The notes beneath the pieces are model-generated. The model saw nothing but the letters and a program-made list of their open reading frames with translations. It was not told the origin of the DNA and ran no database searches. DNA of 64,000 nucleotides. Source: Myxococcota bacterium (lineage in GTDB: Bacteria > Myxococcota_A > UBA796). Shown here one piece after another: positions 35,116 through 45,900 of the stretch (position 1 is its first letter; every line of letters begins with the position of its first letter). Where the stretch lies: positions 62,001 through 126,000 of the forward strand of contig JAQXDW010000035.1 in NCBI GenBank assembly GCA_029251165.1, read 5' to 3'. The position numbers and the translations under genes are program-made.

Positions 35116-35523
35116 ATGAAGATCATCCGAGTTGTTGCTGGTGCCATCCTTGAGAATGGCCGGCTGCTGGCCGCGCTCCGGGGGGCGGGCATGTCTCAAG
35201 CCGGGCTGTGGGAGCTGCCGGGTGGCAAGGTGGAGCCTGACGAGGATGACCGGACTGCGCTTGCACGAGAGCTGTCTGAGGAGCTGGGCATTGTGGTCGA
35301 CGTCGGCGACTTCATCGCCAGCCATGACCACGCCTATCCCGGCAAGACCGTGCGCCTGGTGGCCTACGCCTGCCAGATCTCCCAAGGAATTCCGACGGCC
35401 ACTGAGCACGCGGACCTTCGCTGGGTGGACGCTGCGGGGATCGACGGGCTGACCTGGGCACCGGCAGACATCCCGCTGCTGGCAGCGACGCTGCCGCTGC
35501 TCAGCGCGCCACCGATGGCTTGA
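35116..35523 (+). CDS. MutT-like Nudix hydrolase
   Basis: The 135-residue protein begins MKIIRVVAGAILENGRLLAA. It has a Nudix box (GGKVEPDEDDRTALAREL followed by SEELGI) fitting Gx5Ex7REUxEExGU. Size and entry motif match 8-oxo-dGTP diphosphatases (MutT), which clean oxidised nucleotides from the pool, though other nucleotides are possible. Its last 23 bases overlap the 3' end of the next Nudix gene on the other strand. Confidence 0.88.
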   Translation: MKIIRVVAGAILENGRLLAALRGAGMSQAGLWELPGGKVEPDEDDRTALARELSEELGIVVDVGDFIASHDHAYPGKTVRLVAYACQISQGIPTATEHADLRWVDAAGIDGLTWAPADIPLLAATLPLLSAPPMA

Positions 35524-36145
35524 CGTCTGCCCAGGTGTAGCGTCCGGGCCTCAGCGGCGGAACAGCCTGTCCCATCAGCGGTGCGAGGACCTGAAGCAGC
35601 TCCAGGAAGCAGTGCGCAGTGCCGCCGAACAGGTGGTTTGTTCCGATGTCGAACACGGGCGAGAGCATCGGACGCCCCCAGCCGGTGAACGGGATCGCGT
35701 CGATGTGGGGCTCCGACAGGGCCTCGGTGATGCCCACGGTCAGGACCGAGGCCACCTCACCAGGCTCCGGAAGCAGCACATCCTGCTCGACCAGTGCCAC
35801 GAACGGCTCCAGCCGGAAGTCCGATGTAAAAAGTGGGATCGAAGAGAGCCTGCCGAGCACGTCTGCATTCTTAATCCCCAGCTCCTCTTCGGCCTCTCGC
35901 AGGGCGGTGGCCTGAATGCTGGCATCGGTGGCCTCCGGGCGACCACCGGGGAAGCCGATCTCACCGGGATGGTTGCGCAGGTGGCGGGATCGAAGGATCA
36001 GCAGGCACTCCAGGTCTGCTCGCCACCGAAGCGGCACCAGCACGCCTCCCAGGCGGTCGTTTCGCCGGCCGGGATGAGCAGGCATTGTCTGCCGGGACCA
36101 TCGAGACAGCGCATCTCGGACATCTTCGGGGTGAGGCAGCGTCAT
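35501..36145 (-). CDS. NudL-type Nudix hydrolase (CoA pyrophosphatase-like)
   Basis: The 214-residue protein has a Nudix box starting GEIGFPGGRPEATDASIQAT and continuing ALREAEEELGI, preceded by LLILRSRHLRNHPG, the segment typical of CoA-diphosphatase-type (NUDT7/NudL) enzymes. The following FTSDFRLEPFVALV and the ...LFGGTAHCFLELLQV end also match. It would cleave CoA-type or related dinucleotides. It is convergent and overlapping with the MutT-like gene, so two Nudix enzymes share their 3' ends. Confidence 0.85.
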   Translation of the reverse strand: MTLPHPEDVRDALSRWSRQTMPAHPGRRNDRLGGVLVPLRWRADLECLLILRSRHLRNHPGEIGFPGGRPEATDASIQATALREAEEELGIKNADVLGRLSSIPLFTSDFRLEPFVALVEQDVLLPEPGEVASVLTVGITEALSEPHIDAIPFTGWGRPMLSPVFDIGTNHLFGGTAHCFLELLQVLAPLMGQAVPPLRPGRYTWADVKPSVAR

Positions 36146-36180
36146 GTCTCAAGATATAAACGTCTGCCGAGGATGTACCC

Positions 36181-36693
36181 ATGAACCGAGCTCTGCTGAT
36201 GTTGATGATGGCGGCACCGCTGTCTGCTGGTGCCTACCCTGAGATGATTCCGCTGGAGGAGACCTCCCTGATCGGTCGCGCGGCCCCGGAGGTCGACCTG
36301 AAGACCCTCGGCGGTGAGGCCTTCGTGCTCTCTGAGGCGAAGGGCGAGCCGGTCGTGCTGGCATTCTGGGCGAGCTGGTGCGGCCCCTGTCGCAAGGAAA
36401 TGCCGGCCTTGATGGAGCTGCAGGCTGCCCGCGACGACGTGCGCATCGTGATGGTCAACGTCGACCGCGACCGCCGCGACGCGCAGCGCTTCCTCTCCCA
36501 GGTCGGCATCTCGCCAGAGGATGCGGAGATCGCCCTGGACAGCGAAGCCGTCGCGCTGGGCGAGTACGGTGTGATGAGCATGCCGACCACGTTCCTGGTG
36601 GACGGAAGCGGCGTCGTGAAGCTCCACAAGGTCGGCTACAGCACTGAGAAGGGGCTCGTTGAGCTGATCGCAGCCCTGGATGGGGTGAAGTGA
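36181..36693 (+). CDS. TlpA/ResA-like periplasmic thioredoxin
   Basis: The 170-residue protein has a signal peptide (MNRALLMLMMAAPLSAGA) and a thioredoxin fold of the TlpA type. The active site is WASWCGPCRKEMP, with the two catalytic cysteines, and the cis-Pro loop is VMSMPTTFLVDG. Such proteins reduce apocytochrome or copper-binding cysteines or act in periplasmic disulfide exchange. The next gene starts within its stop (TGATG) and encodes a VKOR-DsbA fusion, so this reductant and that oxidant are co-expressed. The window also has many c-type heme and disulfide-rich proteins that could be clients. Confidence 0.9.
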   Translation: MNRALLMLMMAAPLSAGAYPEMIPLEETSLIGRAAPEVDLKTLGGEAFVLSEAKGEPVVLAFWASWCGPCRKEMPALMELQAARDDVRIVMVNVDRDRRDAQRFLSQVGISPEDAEIALDSEAVALGEYGVMSMPTTFLVDGSGVVKLHKVGYSTEKGLVELIAALDGVK

Positions 36694-38594
36694 TGTCAAA
36701 GCGCACATCCGCACTGGTTCTGCTCATGCTCGCTGGAGCCAGCGGCGCGGCCATCAGCGGCCTGATGACCTGGCACCACGACGTGCAGCTGTTCGGAGAC
36801 GCCGCGCTGCAGGGCGGCCTCATCGGCTGCGAGGCCAGCGAAGAGGTCAACTGCGACATCGTCAACACCAGCGAGTACTCCGAGCTCCTCGGGGTCCCGA
36901 TCGCCACCTGGGGCATCGCGACCTACCTCCTGGTCGCCGGGCTGGCTGGGCTGGCGGTCGCTGGCCGTCAGGCGGCGCTCAAGCTGCTGCTCGCCATCGG
37001 CATCGGAACCTCGCTGTACTCCGGCTTCCTGTTCGGCATCTCCAAGCTCCAGCTCAACTACGTCTGTGCCTGGTGCATGCGCCTGTATGGCATCAACCTC
37101 TCGATCCCGGTGCTCTCTCTGATCGCTGGGGCCTGGAGCGCGCCGAGGCCGTCGGGGAAGGTCATCGGCTCGGCGCTGGCGGCGTTCGTGATGCTCTCGG
37201 CGGTCTCTGTCGGTGGAGAGCGGGCGTTTCGGGCGAGCCTTCTGGGCGACGACGCCAGCGGCACCCGGCTCACGGAGGCTCCCCCGGAGGCCTCTCCGGC
37301 ACCCTCTGGCCCCCAGCGTGATCCAGAGGGCGTCCTCACCGCGCGCACCATGGAGGTGAAGACCGAGGACAAGAACGACGCCATCCTCCACATCCGTGCC
37401 GACGATGCCTGGAAGGGCAACCCGGATGCCGAGGTCATGCTGGTGGAATTCGCGGACCTGGAGTGCGGCTACTGCAAGCGCACGAGCGGACAGCTCAAGC
37501 GCCTGGTGGAGGCCTACAGCGACGACGTCCTGTTCGTCTTCAAGCACTACCCCATGGATCCCACCTGCAACCCCGGGGTGAAGAACCGCAAGCACCGCTA
37601 CGCCTGCAGCGCGGCGATGGCCAGCGTCTGTGCGCAGCAGCAGGGACGGTTCTGGGCATTCCATGACCTCGCCTTCAAGAACCAGCACAAGCTCAAGGAT
37701 GAGAACCTCCGGACCTACGCAGAGAGCGTCGGAGCTGACATGTCAGCATTTGACGCCTGCATGCGAGATCCCGAGACCAAGAAAACGGTGGCGAGCGACG
37801 CACAGGACGGCGCAGCAGTGGATGCCCACGGCACCCCACGGATCTTCATCAACGGCCAGCTGTACCGGTCCGGCTCCTCGGCAGAGAAGATGGCCGCGGC
37901 GATCGAGCGGGCGCTGGGCGCAGACGCTGTGACGGCTCGGGAGGCTGCGAAGGCGGTCGCGGAGGAGAAGCTCACCACCACCCCGATCCCCGACGATGTC
38001 CCCGAGATGCAGCGCATCACCCTCGGCAGCCTCGACTTCTTTATCGACACCTTCGAGTCTGGTCTCTCTGTCGAGGGCAGCAGCGCTGCAGCTCAGCAGG
38101 GCCGCCACCTCATCCCCGCCACTCAGATGAGCTGGTTTGCTGCCAACGAAGCCTGTGAGGCCGCTGGAAAGCGCATGTGCTCTGAGGCGGAGTGGGTCGC
38201 CGCCTGTCAGAACACCGAGCCGATCGATGACGACGGCAACGGCCAGTTCGCCGACGACATGGTCGAGGGCACCAGCTATCCCTACGCCGACTACCACTCA
38301 CCCGGTCGCTGCTGGGACGGCCACGCCCGCGGGAGCAAGTGCGGCAAGGAGCAGGACCAGGACTGTCGCCCGGTCTACACCGGTGAGATGCCGGGCTGTG
38401 TGTCCGCTGGCGGGGTCTACGACCTGACCGGAAACGTCGAGGAGTGGGTCGGGGACAGCGCCGAGACGGCCGTCTTGCTCGGCGGCGCGTTCGACACGTC
38501 CAAGGACCACGCGCGCTGCTACCGCAGAAATGACACCTACGGTCCAGGCTTTGCCAACATCCGAACCGGCTTCCGGTGCTGCAAGAGCCCCTGA
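36693..38594 (+). CDS. VKOR-DsbA-formylglycine-enzyme-like three-domain fusion
   Basis: The 633-residue protein has three parts. Residues 1-165 form a VKOR-type membrane domain (about four to five helices) with loop cysteines Cys46 and Cys54 and the active pair CAWC (Cys125, Cys128). Residues about 225-410 form a DsbA-like thioredoxin domain with the active site ECGYCKR (Cys258, Cys261) and the cis-Pro in HGTPRIFING. Residues about 440-633 form an FGE/SUMF1-type sulfatase-modifying domain (MSWFAANEACEAAGKRMCSE, DLTGNVEEWVGD, GFRCCKS). VKOR-DsbA fusions oxidise periplasmic thiols; the FGE-like part is an unusual addition whose catalytic cysteines are not certain. It is coupled to the TlpA-like gene. 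Confidence 0.9.
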   Translation: MSKRTSALVLLMLAGASGAAISGLMTWHHDVQLFGDAALQGGLIGCEASEEVNCDIVNTSEYSELLGVPIATWGIATYLLVAGLAGLAVAGRQAALKLLLAIGIGTSLYSGFLFGISKLQLNYVCAWCMRLYGINLSIPVLSLIAGAWSAPRPSGKVIGSALAAFVMLSAVSVGGERAFRASLLGDDASGTRLTEAPPEASPAPSGPQRDPEGVLTARTMEVKTEDKNDAILHIRADDAWKGNPDAEVMLVEFADLECGYCKRTSGQLKRLVEAYSDDVLFVFKHYPMDPTCNPGVKNRKHRYACSAAMASVCAQQQGRFWAFHDLAFKNQHKLKDENLRTYAESVGADMSAFDACMRDPETKKTVASDAQDGAAVDAHGTPRIFINGQLYRSGSSAEKMAAAIERALGADAVTAREAAKAVAEEKLTTTPIPDDVPEMQRITLGSLDFFIDTFESGLSVEGSSAAAQQGRHLIPATQMSWFAANEACEAAGKRMCSEAEWVAACQNTEPIDDDGNGQFADDMVEGTSYPYADYHSPGRCWDGHARGSKCGKEQDQDCRPVYTGEMPGCVSAGGVYDLTGNVEEWVGDSAETAVLLGGAFDTSKDHARCYRRNDTYGPGFANIRTGFRCCKSP

Positions 38595-38810
38595 GGGGGG
38601 CCCCGTTCCGCTGGATCGGCGAAAGCGCCGCAGGTCGTCGGGCTGGATGACCTTCCGGTCTGCGTCAGCAGGGGGCTGCGGTGGGTCGAAAAGACTCTCA
38701 GGACCGGGGTGAGCTCACCACGGGAGGCGGTCTTGGTTGGGGTGAGTTGGTGGGAAACACGCGAGCGGTCGCAGAGAGTGAGGTAAATTCGAGGGCAATC
38801 TGGAGTCCTC
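38595..38810. other. Intergenic region without recognisable gene
   Basis: These 216 bases between the VKOR fusion and the first giant surface protein show no convincing coding frame or terminator. They presumably hold the promoter of the downstream gene; a TGGAG lies a few bases before the ATG. Confidence 0.4.
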
Positions 38811-41800
38811 ATGTTGTCCCTGCTCGCCCTCTCCATGCCCTCGCTCGCTGCATCTCTCACCGTCGATCCGTCTAGCTCCGGCGCATATGCCACCATCCAG
38901 GACGCCATCGACGCAGCAAGCTCCGGCGACACCATCTCGGTTGTCAGCGGCACCTACTATGAGTGCATCGACACGGGAGGAAGAGACCTCAGCCTCAGCG
39001 GCTCCAGCGCGACCATCGACGGTGCCGGGTACTGCTCCAGCACCATCGAGGTGTCGGGCGGCGAGACGGTCACGTTCTCCGGCTTCACGATCCGGAACAC
39101 CTACTACCGCGGCGCCTACGTTGCCTACAGCGACGTCACCTTCGATGACGTCTCCTTCGACGGCAACGGGCACACCTCCTACGTCTCCGGCGGTGCTCTG
39201 TACGTCTCCGGCGGCTCGGTCACGATCACAGACTCCGAGTTTACCGACAACGACGGCTACTACGGCGGCGCGATCTACACTGAGAGCGGCTCCGATGTCG
39301 ACGTCTCAGGCACGACCTTCAGCAACAACTACGCCTACTATGGCGCAGCCATCCACGCCGATGGCTCCTCCGCGATCACCCTCGACACCGTCACACTGGA
39401 GAGCAACTTCTCCTACAACGACGGCGGCGCGATCTACCTGGGCAGCAGCTCCAGCCTGGCCAGCACCGACTCCACCTGGGACTCCAACAGCGGCTACTAC
39501 ACCCACGGTGCTGCGATCTACGCCTTGGACAACAACGAGATCACCCTGTCGGGCGACACCTTCGAGAGCAACGCCGCCACGTACTACACCTCCGGCTACC
39601 ACGGCGGCGCGGTCTACCTGGGTGCTGATGCCAACCTGACGGCCTCAGGGACCACCTTCAGCAACAACAATGGCTACTACGGCGGTGCGATCTACGGCAG
39701 CGACGGCAACACCATCGACCTGACCGACGTCGACTTCGACGGCAACTATGCCCGCTACTACGGCGGCGCGGTCTACATCGAGTCTGGCGACTTCGCTCAC
39801 AACGGCGGCGAGTACACCAGCAACGTGTCGTACTACTCCGGCGGTGCGATCTACGCGTACGACTACGCCGACGTCGACCTCGACAACCTCGACTTCATCA
39901 CGACCACCTCGCTGTATGGCTACGGCGGCGCGGTCTACCACTACTACTACGGCAGCCAGAGCATCGCGGACGTCACCTTCACCGACTCCACCGCCTACTA
40001 CGGCGGCGGCGCGCTGTACCTCCACCAGCTCTACTCCTCGGTCACCATCGCCCGCTCGTCGTTCGACGGCAGCACCGCGACCAACCAGCACGGCGGCGCG
40101 ATCCATGCCGACTACTACGTCGGCCTCGGCATCACCAACAGCAGCTTCTCCGACAACCACAGCTACAACAACGGCGGCGCGATCTACCAGTACCGCTATG
40201 GTGCGCTGTCGGTGGACGCCTCGACCTTCGAGCGCAACGACACCACCTACGGCCACGGCGGCGCGATCTACGCCTACCCGAACACGACGGGGGCCTACGA
40301 TCTGCTGGTGGCTGACTCGACGTTTACGGAGAACGAGACGTACTACCATGGCGGTGCGATCTACGCCTACTACATCGATGACCTCGAGATCTCCGACTCT
40401 TCCTTCGAGTCGAACGTCGCCAACACCGCCAACAGCTCCTACTCCGGCGGTGCGCTGTTTCTGTACTACAACGACGACGTCACGATCGCTGCGAACATGT
40501 TCTGCACCAACGAGGCCTACAGCGGCGGTGCGGTGTACAGCTACTACGCCTACGGCGGCACCGATGCGTGGACCAACAACATCTTCCAGGAGAACGTCGC
40601 CACCTATGCCGGCGGCGCGCTCTACTTCACCACCAACTACTACAACACGTTCATCAACAACACCCTGGTCGGCAACGACGCCAACACCTACGGCGGCGGG
40701 CTGTACTTCACCGGCACCTACTCGTCGTTCTTCAACAACATCGTCGCCTACAGCATCGACGGCGGCGGGGTCTACGCTGCGGACGCTGCCAGCAACTCGA
40801 ACTCCGACTTCTACTACAACGACTGGTACAGCAACCTCGGCGGAGACACCGCAGGCTCCTTCTCCTTCTCGACCTCCGGCAACGGCAACATCACCGACAA
40901 CCCGGACTTTGACAGCTACAGCCTCGACGGAGACTGCGGCAACGACGCCCTGACCCTCGACGCGGCCTCTGCACTCATCGACGCTGGATACACCGCCTAC
41001 CTCGACCCCGACGGCACCACCAGCGACATTGGTGCCTATGGCGGGCCAGGCAGCCCGGTGACCGACGCCGACGGCGACGGCTACTACTCCGACGTCGACT
41101 GTGACGACGACGACGCGGCCGTCTACCCTGGCGCCTCGGAGACCTGGTATGACGGGGTGGACTCCGACTGCGACGGGGTGAGCGACTACGATCAGGACGG
41201 CGACGGCGAGGACTCCGATGCCTACGGTGGAGCCGACTGCGACGACACCGACGCAGCGGTCAACACCAGCGCCTCAGACACCTGGTACGATGGCGTCGAT
41301 CAGGACTGCGATGGTGCCGATGACTATGACCAGGACGGCGACGGCTACGGCCACGATGGCTACCCCGGCGGGAGCGACTGCGACGACACGAACGACAGCA
41401 TCAACCCCGGCGAGTCGGAGGTCTACTACGACGGCATCGACACCGACTGCGACGGCAGCAGCGACTACGACGCTGACGGCGACGGAGAAGACTCCGACAG
41501 CTACGGTGGCGATGACTGTGACGATGCCGACGACGGGATCAACACCGCTGCCGCAGAGATCTGGTACGATGGCGTCGACAGTGACTGCGACGGCGGCAGC
41601 GACTACGATGCCGACGGAGATGGCTACGACTCCGACAGCTACGGCGGAGATGACTGCGATGACGCCACCGCCGCGACCAACCCGGGCGCAGCTGAGATCT
41701 GGTACGACGGCGTCGATGCCGACTGCGCTGGAGACTCGGACTACGACGCCGACGGCGACGGCGAGGACGCGGACAGCTACGGCGGTGATGACTGCGATGA

Positions 41801-42893
41801 CACCGACGCCACCGTCAATACCAGTTCTTCGGACACCTGGTATGATGGGGTTGACTCCGACTGTGCGGGCGACTCCGACTATGACGCCGACGTCGACGGT
41901 CATGACTCGGACCTCTACGGCGGAAGCGACTGCGACGACGCTGACAGCGCCATCAACCCCGACGCCGCAGAGATCTGGTACGATGGGGACGACACTGACT
42001 GCGACGGCGGCAGCGACTACGATCAGGACCGCGACGGAGAAGACTCCGACAGCTACGGTGGTTTAGACTGCAACGACACCGACGCGACGGTGAACTCCGC
42101 CGCCGCAGAGATCTGGTACGACGGCGTCGACCAGGACTGCGACGGGTGGAGCGACTACGATCAGGACCGCGACGGGTACACCCTGGACAGCTACGGGGGA
42201 ACGGACTGCAACGACACCGACGCGGACATCAGCCCGGAGGCGGTGGAGCTCTGGTACGACGGCATCGACGCGGACTGCGACGGGTGGAGCGACTACGACG
42301 CAGACCAGGACGGCCACGACCAGGAGGGGCTCGGCGGCGATGACTGCCAGGATGCAGACGCCACCATCTACCCCGGCGCGGAGGATGACCCCTACGACGG
42401 CATCGATCAGGACTGCTCCGGGGACTCTGACTACGACAGCGACGGCGACGGCTACGACTCCGTGGACTATGGCGGGCCGGACTGTGACGACGAGGACGAG
42501 GACATCCATCCCTCCGCGACGGAGGTCTGGTACGACGGCGTGGACGCCGACTGTGACGGCGAGAGCGACTACGACGCCGACGCCGATGGCTACGAGTCCG
42601 CAGACCACGGCGGCGACGACTGCGACGATGCCGACAGCGCCATCAGCCCGGCCGCCGAGGAGATCGCCGACGACGGCATCGACCAGGACTGCGACGGCAC
42701 AGACCTCGTCACCGAGGACACCACGCCCGCCGATGGTGAGGAAGATACTGGAGGCAGCAGCGATGCGTATACCGACGGCAGCGCCGCAGATGGCACCGGC
42801 GACAAGGCCTGCAGCCACGTCCGCTCCGGAGCTGCTGGGTTCTGGGGGCTCGCGGTGCTGTTTGTGGGACTCGTGAGGCGGCGGCGGTCCTAA
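38811..42893 (+). CDS. Giant secreted beta-helix protein with MopE-type repeats and MYXO-CTERM tail
   Basis: The 1360-residue protein has a signal peptide (MLSLLALSMPSLAA). Residues about 20-660 form a right-handed parallel beta-helix of many short repeats containing GGAIY, GGAVY or GGALY, like polymorphic outer-membrane or pectate-lyase-like proteins. Residues about 765-1310 carry about 12 copies of a MopE-like repeat with the pattern TWYDGVDSDCDGxSDYD and DGDGEDSDSYGGDDCDD; such Asp/Cys repeats are proposed to bind metals. The end (KACSHV, helix, RRRRS) is a MYXO-CTERM sorting tail. It is presumably cell-surface anchored. It is followed by a paralogue. Function is unknown. Confidence 0.88.
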   Translation: MLSLLALSMPSLAASLTVDPSSSGAYATIQDAIDAASSGDTISVVSGTYYECIDTGGRDLSLSGSSATIDGAGYCSSTIEVSGGETVTFSGFTIRNTYYRGAYVAYSDVTFDDVSFDGNGHTSYVSGGALYVSGGSVTITDSEFTDNDGYYGGAIYTESGSDVDVSGTTFSNNYAYYGAAIHADGSSAITLDTVTLESNFSYNDGGAIYLGSSSSLASTDSTWDSNSGYYTHGAAIYALDNNEITLSGDTFESNAATYYTSGYHGGAVYLGADANLTASGTTFSNNNGYYGGAIYGSDGNTIDLTDVDFDGNYARYYGGAVYIESGDFAHNGGEYTSNVSYYSGGAIYAYDYADVDLDNLDFITTTSLYGYGGAVYHYYYGSQSIADVTFTDSTAYYGGGALYLHQLYSSVTIARSSFDGSTATNQHGGAIHADYYVGLGITNSSFSDNHSYNNGGAIYQYRYGALSVDASTFERNDTTYGHGGAIYAYPNTTGAYDLLVADSTFTENETYYHGGAIYAYYIDDLEISDSSFESNVANTANSSYSGGALFLYYNDDVTIAANMFCTNEAYSGGAVYSYYAYGGTDAWTNNIFQENVATYAGGALYFTTNYYNTFINNTLVGNDANTYGGGLYFTGTYSSFFNNIVAYSIDGGGVYAADAASNSNSDFYYNDWYSNLGGDTAGSFSFSTSGNGNITDNPDFDSYSLDGDCGNDALTLDAASALIDAGYTAYLDPDGTTSDIGAYGGPGSPVTDADGDGYYSDVDCDDDDAAVYPGASETWYDGVDSDCDGVSDYDQDGDGEDSDAYGGADCDDTDAAVNTSASDTWYDGVDQDCDGADDYDQDGDGYGHDGYPGGSDCDDTNDSINPGESEVYYDGIDTDCDGSSDYDADGDGEDSDSYGGDDCDDADDGINTAAAEIWYDGVDSDCDGGSDYDADGDGYDSDSYGGDDCDDATAATNPGAAEIWYDGVDADCAGDSDYDADGDGEDADSYGGDDCDDTDATVNTSSSDTWYDGVDSDCAGDSDYDADVDGHDSDLYGGSDCDDADSAINPDAAEIWYDGDDTDCDGGSDYDQDRDGEDSDSYGGLDCNDTDATVNSAAAEIWYDGVDQDCDGWSDYDQDRDGYTLDSYGGTDCNDTDADISPEAVELWYDGIDADCDGWSDYDADQDGHDQEGLGGDDCQDADATIYPGAEDDPYDGIDQDCSGDSDYDSDGDGYDSVDYGGPDCDDEDEDIHPSATEVWYDGVDADCDGESDYDADADGYESADHGGDDCDDADSAISPAAEEIADDGIDQDCDGTDLVTEDTTPADGEEDTGGSSDAYTDGSAADGTGDKACSHVRSGAAGFWGLAVLFVGLVRRRRS
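39220..40760 (+). repeat. Degenerate tandem repeats coding the GGAIY beta-helix coils
   Basis: About 20 imperfect units, each with a GGCGGCGCGATCTAC-type core coding GGAIY, recur at roughly 60-90-base spacing. The pattern is a coding repeat of the beta-helix fold and is mirrored in the next gene (43350-44400). Confidence 0.75.
41050..42720 (+). repeat. Tandem DNA repeats coding the MopE-type domains
   Basis: Roughly 12 units of about 120-140 bases share a TGGTACGAYGGCGTCGA core and a GACTGCGACG core. Units are near-identical over short stretches, which makes slipped-strand copy-number change likely. Confidence 0.8.
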
Positions 42894-42971
42894 GCCAGAC
42901 GTTCACAGCGCGTCTCAAAGAACAGGGCAAACAATTCCGATTACAGTGAAAGTACTGAATCGGAGGCCACC

Positions 42972-45900
42972 GTGCTCGCCTTGCTCTTTGCCGTGCCTTC
43001 TCTGGCAGCGACCATCACTGTCTCCTCTTCCGGGAGCTACACCACCATCCAGTCTGCGGTCTCCGCGGCCTCGGATGGTGACACCATCTCCATCAGCGCG
43101 GGCACCTACAGTGAGTGTGTAGACCTCAGCGGCCGCGATCTGATCTTGGTCGGCGTCTCGACAGCCGCCACCATCGTCGACGGTGGCGGGTGCAGCGCGG
43201 GAGCATTCTCGATGACGAGCGGCGAGACCGCCGAGATCAGCGCGCTGACCATCACCAACAGCAGCTACCCTGCGGTGGTCGTCGAGAGCAGCGTCTTGAC
43301 CCTGGAAGATGTGCTCATCGAGTCCTCGGGCTCGGTCACCTATGGTCGAGACGGCGGCGCGATCCACGCCGACAACAGCTACGTCGAGGTCATCGACTCC
43401 ACCCTCGACGCAAACGGCGGCTACTACGGCGGCGCGATCTCGCTGCAGTCGGCCTCGGCTCTGGTCGTCGACGGGGCGACCTTCTCAGACAACAGCGCGC
43501 AGTTCGGCGGCGGCATCGCGCTGGAGGATGGCTCCTCGGCAGACATCACCAACACCACCTTCGAGGGGGGACTGGTGAACGTCTCCGGCTACGGCAAGGG
43601 CGGCGCGATCTACAGCTACGATGAAGCTGAGGTGACCATCGAGACCTCGACGTTCACCGACAACGAGTCGGCGACCTTCGGCGGTGCGATCTCCATGGAG
43701 ACCGGCGGCAGCCTCGACATCACCGACTCGGTCTTCGACGGCAACGAGATCCTCACCTCGCTGGCGAGCCCCAGCAGCGGCGGCGCGGTCTACGCCTACG
43801 ACCTCGACGAGATGTCGATATCCGACTCAGAATTCACGGATAACGTCGGTTATTTCTATGGCGGTGCGGTCTTTGCCAACAACATGGCGTCCGAGACTGA
43901 GATCAGCGACTCCACGTTCTCTGGAAATGAGATCCAGAGCAAGCGCGGCGGTGCGGTCGAATTCTCTGCGGGCTCCGATCTGGCCATCACCCGATGCGTC
44001 TTTGAGGACAACACCTCCGCAGAGGCCGGCGCGGCGCTGAGTGTGTATCAGAACGTCACGCTCACGGTTACGGACTCCGATTTCTCCGGAAACATGAACT
44101 CCTCGACCCGAGATGCCTACGGCGGCGCGATCTTTGTCTACGATGACAACAACGGTGAAGACCTGACCATCTCCGGAAGCACATTCGAGGACAACGAGGC
44201 CGCACTGTCTGGCGGCGCACTCTACGTCTATGGAATGAACACCGTCACAATCGAAGAGTCCATCTTCAACCGGAACGTCGCCAGCGGGATCAGCAATGCG
44301 TCGTCGTACTACGGCGGCGCAGCGAACTTCTATGACCTCACGGAGCTGAGCATCACCAACGCGGACGTCTGCGGAAACGAGGCAGACTATGCCGGCGGCT
44401 TCTACATGGAGCTGATCGACGACGTTCGGATGTTGAACTCCACGCTCGTGGAGAACACCGCCTCTCTTGAGGGCGGCAGCGGCTACATTCTGGACGTCGA
44501 TGACGTTGTGATGGAGAACAACTCCTTCGTCGCGGCGACCGGGGGCGGGCTGTACTTCGGCCAGACGGTGGTCACCTTCACCAACAACGTGGTCGCCTAC
44601 ACCACCGACACCTACGGCGTCTACGCCGGAGACTCCGGCACCGACTCCGGCAGCAGCTTCACCTACAACGACTGGTACGACAACGGGACCGACGACACCG
44701 ACGGCTACTTCACCTTCTCGACCACCAGCAGCGGCAACATCACCGACGCTCCGGACTTCAACGACTACTCCGAGGATGGAGACTGCGGGAACGACGACCT
44801 CACTCCAGCCACCGGCTCGGCCTTGATCGACGCAGGGGATCCCTCCATCACCGATCCGGACGGCTCTGACAGCGACATCGGTGCCTACGGCGGCGATGGC
44901 AGCCTGCTGGTCGATGAGGATGGCGATGGCTACTACAGCAACACCGACTGTGACGACGACGACGCGGACATCAATCCTGGCGAGAGCGAGGTCTGCGACG
45001 GGATCGACAACGACTGCGACGGCGAGGTTGACGTCGGAAGTGCCGACGGCAGCACGTACTATGCAGACGACGACGGAGACGGCTACGGCGATCCGGACAG
45101 CAGCAGCGACCTCTGCGAGGAGACTTCTGGATACGTCTCTGACGATACCGACTGCGACGACACTGACAGCAGCATCAACCCTGGCGAGTCCGAGATCTGT
45201 GACGGTGACGACAACGACTGTGACGGTGACGTCGACGGAGAGGATGCCGTCGATGTGAACACCTGGTACCTCGACTACGACTCTGATGGCTTCGGCGGGA
45301 CCGCCTACACCGAGGTCGCCTGCGATCAGCCGAGCGGCTACGTCGACAACAGCGACGACTGCGACGACGGCGACTCCAGCATCAGCCCGGATGCCGACGA
45401 GTACTGTGACGGTGACGACAACGACTGTGACGGCGACACCGACGAAGACGATGCCGTCGATGCCGTGACCTGGTACATCGACTTTGATGGCGACGGCTAC
45501 GGCGTGGCGACGTTCAGCGACCTCTCCTGCAGCGTGCCGTCGGGCTACGCCGCCACCGACGATGACTGCGACGACACCGACGGCAGCGTCAATCCGGGAG
45601 CCGATGAGGTCTGCGACAGCATCGACAACAACTGCGACGGCGATGCGGACTCTGATGCCATCGACCAGACCGAATGGTACGCCGATAACGATGGTGATAC
45701 CTACGGTAATCCGGTAGAAAGTGAGACGGCTTGCGAGGCGAGCGCGGGCTACGTCGACAACGACAGCGACTGCGACGATGACTCCGCAGCAGCCCTGCCG
45801 GGCGGCACCGAGATCTGCGACGGTCTGGACAACGACTGTGATGGAAGCATCGACGACGGCGCGGATCTCACGCTCTTCTATGCGGACCTGGACGGAGACG

